NCBI GenBank assembly: GCA_963714055.1
Contig: OY970227.1
Location: forward strand, 868,001 to 932,000
Direction: 5' to 3'
DNA length: 64,000 nucleotides
From: JACDBE01 sp963714055
GTDB lineage: Bacteria; Actinomycetota; Acidimicrobiia; Spongiisociales; UBA5794
A program made the position numbers and the translations under genes. This document shows, piece after piece, positions 45,484 through 54,160 of this stretch. Under the pieces are notes generated by a model. It worked only from the letters and a program-made list of their open reading frames with translations, was not told where the DNA came from and did not search any database. Position 1 is the stretch's first letter; each line of letters begins with the position of its first letter.

Positions 45484-47313
45484 TCAGGTGAGCGGGCAGA
45501 ACACGGTGCCCGCCGCCGAAGGCATGCCGGTCAGCATCCCGTTGACCGGGGTCGTCTGGTAGACGGCGGGCACGGCGGTAGGCCCGACCGGCGGTGGCGG
45601 CTTCGCCGGGTTCGGCGCCGGGGGTGGCGGCTCCAAGGAACCGTTGAAGAACGGGTCGATCGTCGTCTTGGGCCCGTTCCCGGTGAACTTGTACGCGGTG
45701 TTGCCGTCCTGCACCCGCACCCGGGTGTTCGGGTGGATCCCGGCGCGGTTGAAGTCGATCATCTTCAGGTCGCACTCCACGAAGTCGACGCCGCCCACCG
45801 AGTCGCCCTCTTCGAACACGACGGTGCCGAAGTCACAGAACATCCACCTCGGGGGCTTGGACCCGTCGTTGCTGATGTGGCCGCTGATCTCCAGCCGCCT
45901 GCCGTTGGTGTCGATGCTCTTCCACACCTGGGTCGCCTCGCCGTTGGTGCCCAGCTGCCCCATGGCAATCGAGGTGATGGGGACGCGGTTGCCCCGCAAC
46001 TCGACGTTCTGGTAGAGGTAGGTGTTGTTGTAGGCGCCGTGCTTGATCCCCGACTTCATGTTGAAGTAGGCGGTGAATCCGTTGATCACGTGGCGGGTGT
46101 TGGTGTTCTGCCACACGAAGATGCCGTGGGCGTTGTTGTTGTGGGCGCGGTTGTTGACGAACGTCCACACCCCCTCGGCGGAGGCCGGCCAGAAGAACCC
46201 CGAGTTGTCCTTGCCGCCGCCCTGCATCCCGACCGCCACCGAGTTGATGACGGTGGGGTTGACGCCGGCGCCCAGCTCGAACGCCGCCGAGCGGTGGAGC
46301 TGTGACTCGGAGGCCCACACCTTGGCGGCCACGGCGCCGTTGTAGATGATGTCGTCGCTCTCGTGCAGCCCCGGGTTTGCCGGCGAGGGAGGGTCCCACC
46401 AGTAGGCGGCGCCGACCACGTCGTAGGCGATGGTGTCGTTGAACGTGACGCCGTGGGAGCCGTGGGGGACGAAGGCGCGGTTGCCCGAGTCACGGACCAC
46501 GACCCCTTCGACGATCGACCCGCGCGAGCCCGAACTGTGGTGGAAGTGGAGCGGGTAGCGGCCGGTGACGTTGGTGCCCGGCTGGAACCCGGGGATGTCC
46601 GGCCCCATGTACCGGATCGTGGCGTACTTGATGGTCTGCGGGGCCGATGACCTGATCAGGATGTGGGCGTCGCCGTCGACGGTTCCCCGGATGATCACGT
46701 TTCTGGTCAGGTTGAGCAGCTCGGTGCGGTAGCCGTGGCTGTTCACCCCCGGCACGTCTCCGGCACCCGTCACCAGCGGGAAGCTCTTCCAACTGTTGGC
46801 CTTGTGCGGCGCCGCCCTGACCTCGTCACCCGCCCATCCCGTCTGCCAGCTGCGCGCCCAGGGCACCACCGTGCTCCCTTGGATGTCGAGCTTGCCCGCC
46901 CCCTCGACCCAGAGCCCGATGTCGTTGGGGAACTCGGCAGCGGTCGGGGTGACACCCCCGCCCCCCTCGAAGTCAGACTCGTCGATGTCGGTGAAGATCA
47001 GCGTGTGGGTGATGGCCGACGAGTTGGGCCGCATCACCAACGTGCCCTTCACCACCACGTTGCCGGTCACCCGGATGGTGGTGTCGGCGGCGGGGTCGAA
47101 CTCCCACGTCTCGCCGGCCGGAACGGTGAACCCGTCCGCCAGGTCGGTGTCGCCCGAGCGGATGATCCTGTTCGCCTGGGCCTGGGCCGGGCCGGTGCTC
47201 CCGGCGACCAGCACCGACGTAACGAGGGCGACAACCACGACGAGGGCACCGCATGCGAGGAGGCGGATCGGCGACCTCCGGAGGTCGCGCCGTGGCTCGA
47301 GGAGGGTGGGCAT
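45484..47313 (-). CDS. Secreted right-handed beta-helix protein (G8/CEMIP-like)
   Basis: The 609-residue protein has a signal peptide (about 15-45, RLLACGALVVVVALVTSVLV) and then a G8-like start (GFTVPAGETWEFDPAADTTIRV, VKGTLVMRPN). Parallel beta-helix repeats follow, including YPLHFHHSSGSRGSIVEG and VPHGSHGVTFNDTIAYDVVG. This YPxHFH...HGxHG pattern resembles CEMIP/PKHD1-type proteins, of which CEMIP acts on hyaluronan; bacterial members are mostly uncharacterised. The C-terminus is Pro-rich with a terminal cysteine (VFCPLT). The ATG at 47313 follows AGGAG. It stands alone and is convergent with sufS. Confidence 0.72.
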   Translation of the reverse strand: MPTLLEPRRDLRRSPIRLLACGALVVVVALVTSVLVAGSTGPAQAQANRIIRSGDTDLADGFTVPAGETWEFDPAADTTIRVTGNVVVKGTLVMRPNSSAITHTLIFTDIDESDFEGGGGVTPTAAEFPNDIGLWVEGAGKLDIQGSTVVPWARSWQTGWAGDEVRAAPHKANSWKSFPLVTGAGDVPGVNSHGYRTELLNLTRNVIIRGTVDGDAHILIRSSAPQTIKYATIRYMGPDIPGFQPGTNVTGRYPLHFHHSSGSRGSIVEGVVVRDSGNRAFVPHGSHGVTFNDTIAYDVVGAAYWWDPPSPANPGLHESDDIIYNGAVAAKVWASESQLHRSAAFELGAGVNPTVINSVAVGMQGGGKDNSGFFWPASAEGVWTFVNNRAHNNNAHGIFVWQNTNTRHVINGFTAYFNMKSGIKHGAYNNTYLYQNVELRGNRVPITSIAMGQLGTNGEATQVWKSIDTNGRRLEISGHISNDGSKPPRWMFCDFGTVVFEEGDSVGGVDFVECDLKMIDFNRAGIHPNTRVRVQDGNTAYKFTGNGPKTTIDPFFNGSLEPPPPAPNPAKPPPPVGPTAVPAVYQTTPVNGMLTGMPSAAGTVFCPLT

Positions 47314-47489
47314 AGAAGGCTCCTCTCGGCCGACTGCTGTCCTACCCCCCTGCGCCGGAGCTTGGCATCTCCAGCCTGCCCTACCGGGCATCAGATGTCA
47401 GTCTAGCGAGACAGCGCCGTGGCGACCAAGGCGACGAAGGGCTCGATCGGTCATCCGGAGGGAGGGGCCGGGGCGCGTAGGATCCTGCG

Positions 47490-48416
47490 GTGCGGCGTTT
47501 CCTCGAAGATGTCATCCGATCGGAAGAAGTCCGGTTCGGCCTGCTGGTGAGCACCGGCTTGGTGGTGATCACCGGTCTCGTCAGGGCCATCGTCGATACC
47601 TCCACGGGGCGTCACCGCCTCCCGGCGCCATGGGCGGGGCTGCTCGTGGCCGGAGCCGGTCTGGCGGTCATGTCCCGCCACGCCACCCTGCCGCTCGGTG
47701 TCGTCGTCGGGCTGCCGCTGCTGCTGGCGGCCGGATTGCTGGGTCGCCGTCCATGGGAGGTGATGCTGGGAGCGCTCCCCGGCGCGGTCGCCATCGTCTA
47801 CTTGAGCGAGTTCCCGCCGGCCGACTTCCAGCCCTGGCTGGTGGTCGTCGTCGCCATCGCCGCCGGGATGGTGGTCGACTTCGACCGGGTCTTCCGCCGG
47901 GCCGCCGTGGGGCCGCCCTTCCTCTTCATCACGATGGTGGGCGTCGTGGTGACCGTCCCGGACACCGAGCTGCCGCTCGGGCTGGCAGCCGCCGCCCTTC
48001 CCGCCGCCATCGCCGGCTTCCCCTTGCGGATGCTTTCGCTCGGCCCGGGCGGCGCCGCCGCCGTCGGCCTGATCGGCTACGTCGCCGCCGACGCCGGCAT
48101 GTCACGACCCGGTGCCATCGTCGGAGCCGTCGGCGCGGTGGGTCTCATGCTGGTCGAGCCGATCGGCCGCTGGCTGTCGCGCCGGTCGCCGACCGCGCTC
48201 CAGGACCTGGCTGCCAGCGGGGTACGGGGCGTGCTGATCCTGGGCGCCATCCATGCCCTGCTCGTGGTCGGCATCACCCGGTTCGCCGGGCTCCGCAGCG
48301 AGCTCCTCACCGCCGCCTTGTTCGCCGTCCCGTTCCTCGCCGTCGGCGTCATCCTGGCGGCCGCCCCTGGCCGGACCAGGGCCCGGCGCAGCAAGGTATC
48401 CACGGGCGCCTCCTAA
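47490..48416 (+). CDS. Multispan membrane protein of unknown function
   Basis: This 308-residue protein has about eight to ten hydrophobic helices separated by short loops (GLLVSTGLVVITGLVRAIV, WLVVVVAIAAGMVVDFDRVF, LRMLSLGPGGAAAVGLIGYV) and a basic tail RTRARRSKVS. No transporter motif is recognised. It starts with a GTG at 47490 and is followed after ten bases by the secreted SGNH-like gene, so the two may be an envelope pair. Confidence 0.65.
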   Translation: MRRFLEDVIRSEEVRFGLLVSTGLVVITGLVRAIVDTSTGRHRLPAPWAGLLVAGAGLAVMSRHATLPLGVVVGLPLLLAAGLLGRRPWEVMLGALPGAVAIVYLSEFPPADFQPWLVVVVAIAAGMVVDFDRVFRRAAVGPPFLFITMVGVVVTVPDTELPLGLAAAALPAAIAGFPLRMLSLGPGGAAAVGLIGYVAADAGMSRPGAIVGAVGAVGLMLVEPIGRWLSRRSPTALQDLAASGVRGVLILGAIHALLVVGITRFAGLRSELLTAALFAVPFLAVGVILAAAPGRTRARRSKVSTGAS

Positions 48417-48426
48417 GCTCGCCGAG

Positions 48427-49905
48427 GTGAGATCGAGGTCCCCGGCCCGCCGTGCATCGGCCGCGCTCGCCGCCACCCTGCTGGCGGCGTCGCTGATCTC
48501 CGCCCTCAACGCCTTCTCGGCGCACAGCGGATCCGCCCTCGCCCAGGCGGGCAACGACATCGACTGCACGCTGGACTCGACCGGCAAGACCCCGATCATC
48601 GACCTCGGGGACGACACCTATCTCGGCGCCCAGGGTGGCCTCTACCCGCGAGGCTCCAACGAGATCCCGGCGCCGCACCAGGCGTTGGGGATGATGCGGG
48701 CGGCGGAGATCACCCCGCGCGACGAGAGCGGCAACCCCGACCCCGATGGAAAGATCGCCTTCGTCTCCATCGGCGTCTCCAACACCAGGCGCGAGTTCAC
48801 CGCCTTCCTCGAAGCCGCCGGGCCGGAGGTCGCCGACTCGATCGTCCTGGTCAACGCCGCCCAGAACGGCGAGCCGGTGAGCTCGTGGCTCGACCCGAAC
48901 GACGACGTCTGGTCGTTGTTCGATCGCGCCCTCCTCGACGCCGGGGTCACCGCCGAGCAGGTGCAGGGGGCATGGGTGAAGATCCCGGAGCGGTACGAGG
49001 AGCCGCCGGCCGACTTCCCGGCCAACATCTTCGACTACCGCGGCATGCTCACCGCCGCTCTGCGGACCATCCAGCAGAAGATCCCGAACCTCCAGGTCGC
49101 CTACCTCTCCTCCCGCATCTACGGCGGCTACAACGCCGTCACCTCGTCGAACCCCGAGCCCAATGCCTACGAGGAGGGGTTCGGGGTGAAGTGGGTGATC
49201 GAGCAGCAGATCGCCGGTAACCCGGTGCTCAACGCCGACCCAGGCCGCGGTGAGGTGGTCGCCCCCTGGATCGCCTGGGGACCGTACATCTGGGCGGACG
49301 GCACCACCCCCCGCTCCGACGGGCTGACCTGGGAGTGCGGCGACCTCAACTCGGACGGCATCCACCCCAACGGGAACGGCTCCGAGAAGGTGGCGGACCT
49401 GCTGCTCGACTTCCTGCGGGACGAGCCAACCGCCACCTGGCTGTTCGGCGAGCCGGTCACCGCAGCCGAAGCCCCGGAGCCCGCAACCGTCACCACCACC
49501 ACGCTCGCCGGCGACCCCGGGCTCTCCGAGGCGACGCTCCCGGTACCGGATACCACCGGCCGCCCGGGCTCTGACAACCAGGGCGAGACCTCCGGCACCG
49601 GCTCCCCCGGCGACCAGGGCTCGCTGACCGGTGACACCACCCGCAGGGAGCGACGCGAGCAGCAGCGGGCCGAACGGGAGCAGGAACGGCAGGAGCAGGA
49701 CTCCGGCCAACAGGCACCCGGCGCCACCGGAGCCCCAGACGACGACGATCCCGACTCCGTTGCCGCAGGGCCGGCGGACATCGAAGACGTTCCGCCGCTG
49801 GCGTGGGCCCTGGCCGGGGCGGGAGCGATGATGCTCCTGTTCCTGGTTGTGCGGTTCATCCGTGACAAGACCCGACGCAAGGAAGAGGACCCGCCCGCCG
49901 CGTGA
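48427..49905 (+). CDS. Secreted SGNH-hydrolase-like protein with C-terminal membrane anchor
   Basis: The 492-residue protein has an N-terminal signal (RRASAALAATLLAASLISAL). A central domain (about 40-345) contains IAFVSIGVSNTRREF and SDGIHPNGNGSEKVADLL, the block V Asp-x-x-His of SGNH esterases. A Thr/Pro/Gln/Glu-rich stalk follows (about 355-455) with many REQQRAEREQ repeats, then one membrane helix (about 463-480, LAWALAGAGAMMLLFLVV) and a basic tail. It would be displayed on the outer face of the membrane. The block I nucleophile Ser is not obvious, so catalysis is uncertain. Start GTG at 48427. Confidence 0.72.
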   Translation: MRSRSPARRASAALAATLLAASLISALNAFSAHSGSALAQAGNDIDCTLDSTGKTPIIDLGDDTYLGAQGGLYPRGSNEIPAPHQALGMMRAAEITPRDESGNPDPDGKIAFVSIGVSNTRREFTAFLEAAGPEVADSIVLVNAAQNGEPVSSWLDPNDDVWSLFDRALLDAGVTAEQVQGAWVKIPERYEEPPADFPANIFDYRGMLTAALRTIQQKIPNLQVAYLSSRIYGGYNAVTSSNPEPNAYEEGFGVKWVIEQQIAGNPVLNADPGRGEVVAPWIAWGPYIWADGTTPRSDGLTWECGDLNSDGIHPNGNGSEKVADLLLDFLRDEPTATWLFGEPVTAAEAPEPATVTTTTLAGDPGLSEATLPVPDTTGRPGSDNQGETSGTGSPGDQGSLTGDTTRRERREQQRAEREQERQEQDSGQQAPGATGAPDDDDPDSVAAGPADIEDVPPLAWALAGAGAMMLLFLVVRFIRDKTRRKEEDPPAA

Positions 49906-49951
49906 TGACGGGCGCTGCGCGCTAATGATTCGGGCGCCCTACCCCCTGAGA

Positions 49952-49980
49952 TTGACTGGGCGCGGGGGATGACCTACGTT
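49952..49980 (+). promoter_or_regulatory. Candidate promoter of the halogenase/carrier-protein operon
   Basis: TTGACT (49952-49957), a 17-base spacer and TACGTT (49975-49980) precede the halogenase gene by about 100 bases. The leader that follows ends in AAGGGGG seven bases before the ATG at 50085. Confidence 0.45.
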
Positions 49981-50084
49981 GGGTGGTGCTGCGGGGGGCA
50001 TCGGCCGATCGGTCCAAGAACCGCTCATTCGCAAGCGATCGCGGACTTCACACGACCTGAGACAGCATTCAAGGGGGCACTCGC

Positions 50085-51356
50085 ATGGCAGACGTCATCA
50101 TCATCGGTGGGGGACCTGCCGGCTCGATGACCGGCTCCTACCTCTCCAAGGCAGGGGTCGACAACCTCATCATCGAGAAGGCGATGCACCCCCGCCGCCA
50201 CATCGGCGAGTCGATGGTGCCGTCGACCACCCGCAACTTCGACGACGTCGGCTTTCTTCCGGTGATGGAGCGGGAGAACTTCCCCAAGAAGTACGGCGCC
50301 GCCTGGCACCCGACGTCGGCCAAGGGCGAGGTGTCGATCGTCTTCGCCGAGTTCCCCCAGCCGGGGGTCGACCAGGACTACACCTACCACGTCGACCGGG
50401 GCAAGCTCGATCACCTGCTGCTCCAGCACGCCAAGAGCCTCGGCTCGAAGGTCGTCCAGGGAGCCGCCGTCAAGGAGGTCCTGTTCGACGAGGACGACTA
50501 CGCCTGCGGCGTCCGGGTCGAGATCGAGGGCCAGACCATGGACATCCCCGCCAAGATGGTCATCGACTGCTCGGGGCGTTCCACGATCCTCGGCGGGCAG
50601 CGCGGGCTGCGGATCAAGGACCCGCTGTTCAACCAGTTCGCGGTTTCCACCTGGTTCGAGAACGTGCACCGGGGAGACAACCCGGACACCGCCGACTACA
50701 TCCACATCTACTTCCTGCCCATCGACCGGGGCTGGGTGTGGCAGATCCCGATCACCGACACGATCACGTCCGTGGGCGTGGTCGCCGAGCGTGAGGTCTT
50801 CAAGCAGTCGGCCCAGCGCAAGGAAGAGTGGTTCTGGGAGATGGTCGCCAAGAGCCCGGACCTGGTGAAGGCGCTGGAGCCGGCCAAGCAGGTCGACGAG
50901 TTCTGGACCGAGGCCGACTACAGCTACAAGATGGAGCGGTTCGTCGGCAACGGCTGGATGCTGCTCGGCGACGCCGCCCGTTTCGTGGACCCGATCTTCT
51001 CCTCCGGGGTGTCGATCGCCTGCGAGAGCGCCCGGTATGCCTCGGAGCTGATCGTCAAGGCCCTGGAGACCGGTGACCGCTCCGAAGAGGCGCTGCAGCC
51101 GTACGAGGACCGGGTGAAGGCCGGGGTGGGCATCTGGTACGAGTTCATCCGCCTCTACTACAAGCTGATGCACCTCTTCACCTTCTTCATCCAGTCGAAG
51201 GAGTACCGCCAGCAGATCCACGCGCTGCTCCAGGGCGAGGTCTACGACCGCTCGGAGGCGCCGGTTCTGGAGGCGATGCGCAACATCATCAAGACGGTGG
51301 AGAGCACCCCGGGCCACCTGTGGGCGCCGTACCTGACCGACATGCCGGTCGACTGA
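50085..51356 (+). CDS. Flavin-dependent halogenase (carrier-protein-dependent type)
   Basis: The 423-residue flavoprotein has the FAD motif IIIGGGPAGS (6-14), RRHIGESMVP (37-46), and FPKKYGAAW with candidate catalytic Lys68/Lys69. The halogenase signature WxWxIP is present as WVWQIP (217-222), and F-x-x-P-x-x-S-x-G as FVDPIFSSG (300-308). A C-terminal helical domain follows. These motifs distinguish halogenases from the related geranylgeranyl reductases and hydroxylases. A carrier protein is the very next gene, and proline-like adenylation and dehydrogenase genes lie at 55-57.8 kb, so the likely substrate is a pyrrolyl-carrier thioester (PltA/Bmp2 type). Halide and regiochemistry cannot be told. 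Confidence 0.85.
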   Translation: MADVIIIGGGPAGSMTGSYLSKAGVDNLIIEKAMHPRRHIGESMVPSTTRNFDDVGFLPVMERENFPKKYGAAWHPTSAKGEVSIVFAEFPQPGVDQDYTYHVDRGKLDHLLLQHAKSLGSKVVQGAAVKEVLFDEDDYACGVRVEIEGQTMDIPAKMVIDCSGRSTILGGQRGLRIKDPLFNQFAVSTWFENVHRGDNPDTADYIHIYFLPIDRGWVWQIPITDTITSVGVVAEREVFKQSAQRKEEWFWEMVAKSPDLVKALEPAKQVDEFWTEADYSYKMERFVGNGWMLLGDAARFVDPIFSSGVSIACESARYASELIVKALETGDRSEEALQPYEDRVKAGVGIWYEFIRLYYKLMHLFTFFIQSKEYRQQIHALLQGEVYDRSEAPVLEAMRNIIKTVESTPGHLWAPYLTDMPVD

Positions 51357-51412
51357 CCTCGACGGCACCACGACCGGCAACAGGCAGAAAGCAAACCAAG
51401 GAGCACCTCCGC

Positions 51413-51658
51413 ATGGCGGACACCAAGACAACGCTGAAGGACTACATCGTCGAGGAGTTCGCCTCCGACGGGGATGTCACCATCGAGGACGGCACCAACC
51501 TCCTCGAGGAGGACGTCATCGACTCGCTGGGGATCTTCACCCTGGTCTCGTTCATCGAGAGCAAGTTCGGCGTCTCGGTCGACGCCGAGGAAGTGAACCT
51601 GGAGAACTTCGAGACGCTGGAGCGCATCGCCAAGCTGGTGGACTCCAAGCTCAACTGA
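51413..51658 (+). CDS. Acyl/peptidyl carrier protein
   Basis: The 81-residue acidic four-helix carrier protein has the phosphopantetheine serine Ser38 in EEDVIDSLGIFTLV. It is stand-alone and follows the halogenase by 56 bases with an AAGGAG site nine bases before the ATG. A single free-standing carrier next to a halogenase and near an adenylation enzyme fits a PltL-type carrier that holds proline while it is oxidised to pyrrole and halogenated. It does not look like the housekeeping fatty-acid ACP, which is usually next to fab genes. A strong hairpin follows. Confidence 0.88.
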   Translation: MADTKTTLKDYIVEEFASDGDVTIEDGTNLLEEDVIDSLGIFTLVSFIESKFGVSVDAEEVNLENFETLERIAKLVDSKLN

Positions 51659-51680
51659 TCGAGTAAACCGACCGATTCGG

Positions 51681-51710
51681 GGAGAGGGCGCCCTCCGGGG
51701 CGCCCTCTCC
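51681..51710. terminator. Perfect 12-bp hairpin between convergent genes
   Basis: GGAGAGGGCGCC, a six-base loop and GGCGCCCTCTCC form a perfect stem 22 bases after the carrier-protein stop and 15 bases before the end of the convergent transporter gene. There is no T-tract, but position and stability suggest a bidirectional terminator. Confidence 0.7.
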
Positions 51711-51725
51711 GCGTTGCGGCCGTTC

Positions 51726-52664
51726 TCAGGCACCCGACGTCGTCGGAGCCTCGGCGAGGACCGGTGCGGGGTCTCGACGGGCGGCGGGTGACAGGGCGCC
51801 GAACCACACCCCCGCCATCACCAGCCCGGCACCGACGACTCCCTGGGCGGTCACCGGCTCGTCCGCCAGCCAGGCGCTCAGCAGCATGGTCACCACCGGG
51901 AACAGGACGAACATGTAGGAGGTGGCGGAGGCGGTCCAATCCCGGACCACCAGCAGCACGAGGACGAAGAGACCGACCGAGCCGAGCGTCACCAGGTACA
52001 CAACCGACCACACCACCTCGGGCTGGGTGGGCACGACCCAGTCCTCGCCGGCGACCGCCGACAGCCCGAGCAGGGCCACCGCGCCGACGGGCAGGGCGAC
52101 CGCGTTGGTCATCGCAGGATGCGCGCCGGACAGCCGCTTGCCCAGGATCACGCCCTCTGCGATGCACAGGGCGGCTGCCAGCATCGCCAGCAGCGCCGGG
52201 AGAGGCACCTCCAGGTCCTGCGGGCCCAACGTCATCCAGGCGATGCCGAGTAGGGCCAGCAGCGAGCCGACCACTGCCCGTCGGCGCAGCCGCTCCAGTC
52301 GTTGCGCCGCCGCCAGCAGCACGGTGAGCAGCGGGACCACGGCGAGCACGACGGTGGCCACGCCGGCGGTGACCTGCACCAAGGCCCAGTACATCAGGGC
52401 GTAGAAGAGGGCGATGCTGAGGAACCCGTAGGCGACGGTGAGCCCCAGCTGCCGACCTCGCGGCCAGCGGAGCCGCATGGCCCAGACGATCACGACGAAC
52501 AGCGCAGCAGCGAGGCTGAAGCGGAGGCCGGCTCCCCAGATCGGGTCCAACTCACGGTTGCTGAACCGGACAGCCAGGAAGTTGGCCCCGCCGAGCGTCA
52601 CCGACAGGGCGAATGCGGCCAGCGTGTAACCGCTCGGCGCCCCTTCGGTATCGGCTGGCGACAT
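51726..52664 (-). CDS. EamA/DMT-family transporter
   Basis: The 312-residue protein has ten hydrophobic helices in two EamA halves, with LGGANFLAVRFSNRELDP at the start and WLADEPVTAQGVVGAGLVMAGVW at the end of the second half. Family members export amino acids, nucleotides or drugs. Its place between the halogenase/carrier pair and the rest of the candidate pyrrole genes makes export of the product conceivable, but it is on the opposite strand and nothing in the sequence fixes the substrate. Confidence 0.82.
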   Translation of the reverse strand: MSPADTEGAPSGYTLAAFALSVTLGGANFLAVRFSNRELDPIWGAGLRFSLAAALFVVIVWAMRLRWPRGRQLGLTVAYGFLSIALFYALMYWALVQVTAGVATVVLAVVPLLTVLLAAAQRLERLRRRAVVGSLLALLGIAWMTLGPQDLEVPLPALLAMLAAALCIAEGVILGKRLSGAHPAMTNAVALPVGAVALLGLSAVAGEDWVVPTQPEVVWSVVYLVTLGSVGLFVLVLLVVRDWTASATSYMFVLFPVVTMLLSAWLADEPVTAQGVVGAGLVMAGVWFGALSPAARRDPAPVLAEAPTTSGA

Positions 52665-52817
52665 CGGATCCCTCCCCGATCGAGTTGTCAGCAGGTATCA
52701 GGCAGTCGCTTGATCAGGAGTCATTCGTGACCCAGAGACACCGTGCCACAGAGGAGCGCCGAGCGCATCGGGTGATCACCCTATTCATCGATCCGGTCGA
52801 CCAACCTACGAACGCCG

Positions 52818-53969
52818 TCAGCGTCTCAGGACGATGTGGTCGGCGGCAGAGCCGGATCGGGGCTGGCCACGGTGTTCGGCCATGTGGTGTGGCTTGCAGA
52901 GGAGCTCGAGGTCGTCGAGGTCGGTGGTGCCGCCGTGGACCCAGTGGGTGCGGTGATGGACGTCAGTCCACTCGGGGGGACGCCGGCATCCGGGCCAGGT
53001 GCAGCCGCCGTCTCTGATGGCGAGGGCCTTGCGCTGGGCGGGGGTAGCGGTGCGCACCGCCCGTCCCATGTCCAAGGGCACCGAATCGCCGTTGACGATG
53101 ATGCGGGTGACCTCGGCGTCACAGAGGATGCGGCGGGCGGTCTCGGCCGTGATGGTGCCGGTGCGGGCCAGTTCACAGCGCTTACCGCCCCTGTCGAGGA
53201 GGGTGTCGAGGTCGACGATCACGCTGACGTGCGGTTTCTGCCCGCCGATGACCCCGGGATGGTGGTCGAGGAACCGGGTGCAGATGTCACCGAGGGCGGT
53301 CGCCCGTCGCCGCGGGGCCGGCCGCAGGTCCCCGGTGGCGCCGTCGGCTCTCGCTTCGGGGGTCATGGCGGCGTCGAGGGCGGTGAGCACCGCCTCACCG
53401 GTCTCCTTGTCGAGGAGCCCGTCGATCTTGACCATGTCGTCGGCGGTAAGGGACACGAACAGGTAGGAGGCTTCCTGCTGCTCGGCGAAGGTCCGCTCGG
53501 CGGCGACGGCGTCGGCGCAGTTGGCCCAGTGGGTGACCACCTTGCGCAGATCACGCAGCTCGAGCTTCTCGGCGAGCTCCAACAGCATCCCCTCGTGGTC
53601 CCGGTACGCATCGGGGTGGGCCCGCGCCGCCCGGGTGAGGATCCGCAGCCGTGACCCGGACAGGTCGCCACTCTCGGCCCCGTGCCGCGTATCGGGGTGC
53701 TCTCGGAGCGTCCGGCCCATGGTGACGATGCGCTGCGCGGTGGAGTCGTCGGTGTCGCTGGTGTGCGCCAGCCACCGGGTCACCGACAGGAAGCCCTGCG
53801 CCTCGTGGATGCCCCTCCGTCGGACCTCGTCGGTGATGGCGGCGATCCGGCACGTGAGCACGTCGACGGCCCGGGAGACCTCGACGACGTCGGCGGCGAG
53901 TTCGTCACCCGACATGGACGCCAAGTCGTTGGCGACGATCTCTTCGATCACCGAACGCAGACCGCTCAC
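52818..53969 (-). CDS. DUF222 / 13E12-type HNH endonuclease
   Basis: The 383-residue protein has an N-terminal DUF222 helical domain (SGDELAADVVEVSRAVDVL, RWLAHTSDTDDSTAQRIV) and a C-terminal HNH nuclease with GGCTWPGCRRPPEWTDVHH and LLCKPHHMAEH, giving zinc cysteines and the His residues. This is the 13E12 repeat family abundant in actinobacteria, thought to be mobile or selfish. In M. tuberculosis several copies are SOS-controlled. The GTG at 53969 has GGGAGG six bases upstream; a TTG at 53993 is an alternative. The promoter carries a perfect LexA box. It is inserted among the pyrrole-cassette genes. Confidence 0.9.
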   Translation of the reverse strand: MSGLRSVIEEIVANDLASMSGDELAADVVEVSRAVDVLTCRIAAITDEVRRRGIHEAQGFLSVTRWLAHTSDTDDSTAQRIVTMGRTLREHPDTRHGAESGDLSGSRLRILTRAARAHPDAYRDHEGMLLELAEKLELRDLRKVVTHWANCADAVAAERTFAEQQEASYLFVSLTADDMVKIDGLLDKETGEAVLTALDAAMTPEARADGATGDLRPAPRRRATALGDICTRFLDHHPGVIGGQKPHVSVIVDLDTLLDRGGKRCELARTGTITAETARRILCDAEVTRIIVNGDSVPLDMGRAVRTATPAQRKALAIRDGGCTWPGCRRPPEWTDVHHRTHWVHGGTTDLDDLELLCKPHHMAEHRGQPRSGSAADHIVLRR

Positions 53970-54019
53970 TTGGCACCTCCCACACGTACGCAAGACCTGT
54001 CAGCGGGGAAGCTCTTCTC

Positions 54020-54048
54020 AGTATATCGAACAAGTGTTCGACTGTCAA
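54020..54048 (-). promoter_or_regulatory. SOS-regulated promoter with LexA box in the spacer
   Basis: On the minus strand TTGACA (54043-54048), exactly 17 bases, then TATACT (54020-54025) form a near-consensus promoter for the HNH gene. The spacer contains TCGAAC-N4-GTTCGA (54026-54041), a perfect mycobacterial-type LexA operator. LexA bound there would block RNA polymerase directly. The -10 lies about 50 bases upstream of the GTG at 53969. Confidence 0.88.
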
Positions 54049-54160
54049 GTACCAATATACGCGGTCAACCACTGCAATTCGCCGCGTACTCAGCACAAGT
54101 AGGTGTGCTGTCTCGCCACGTCCCTGGCGCGCTGCCGCCGTACCGTGATCCCCCGCAAGG

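Noticed and set aside
50085..51356. Geranylgeranyl reductase or simple FAD monooxygenase
   Set aside because: These relatives lack the WxWxIP signature, which is present here together with FxxPxxSxG.
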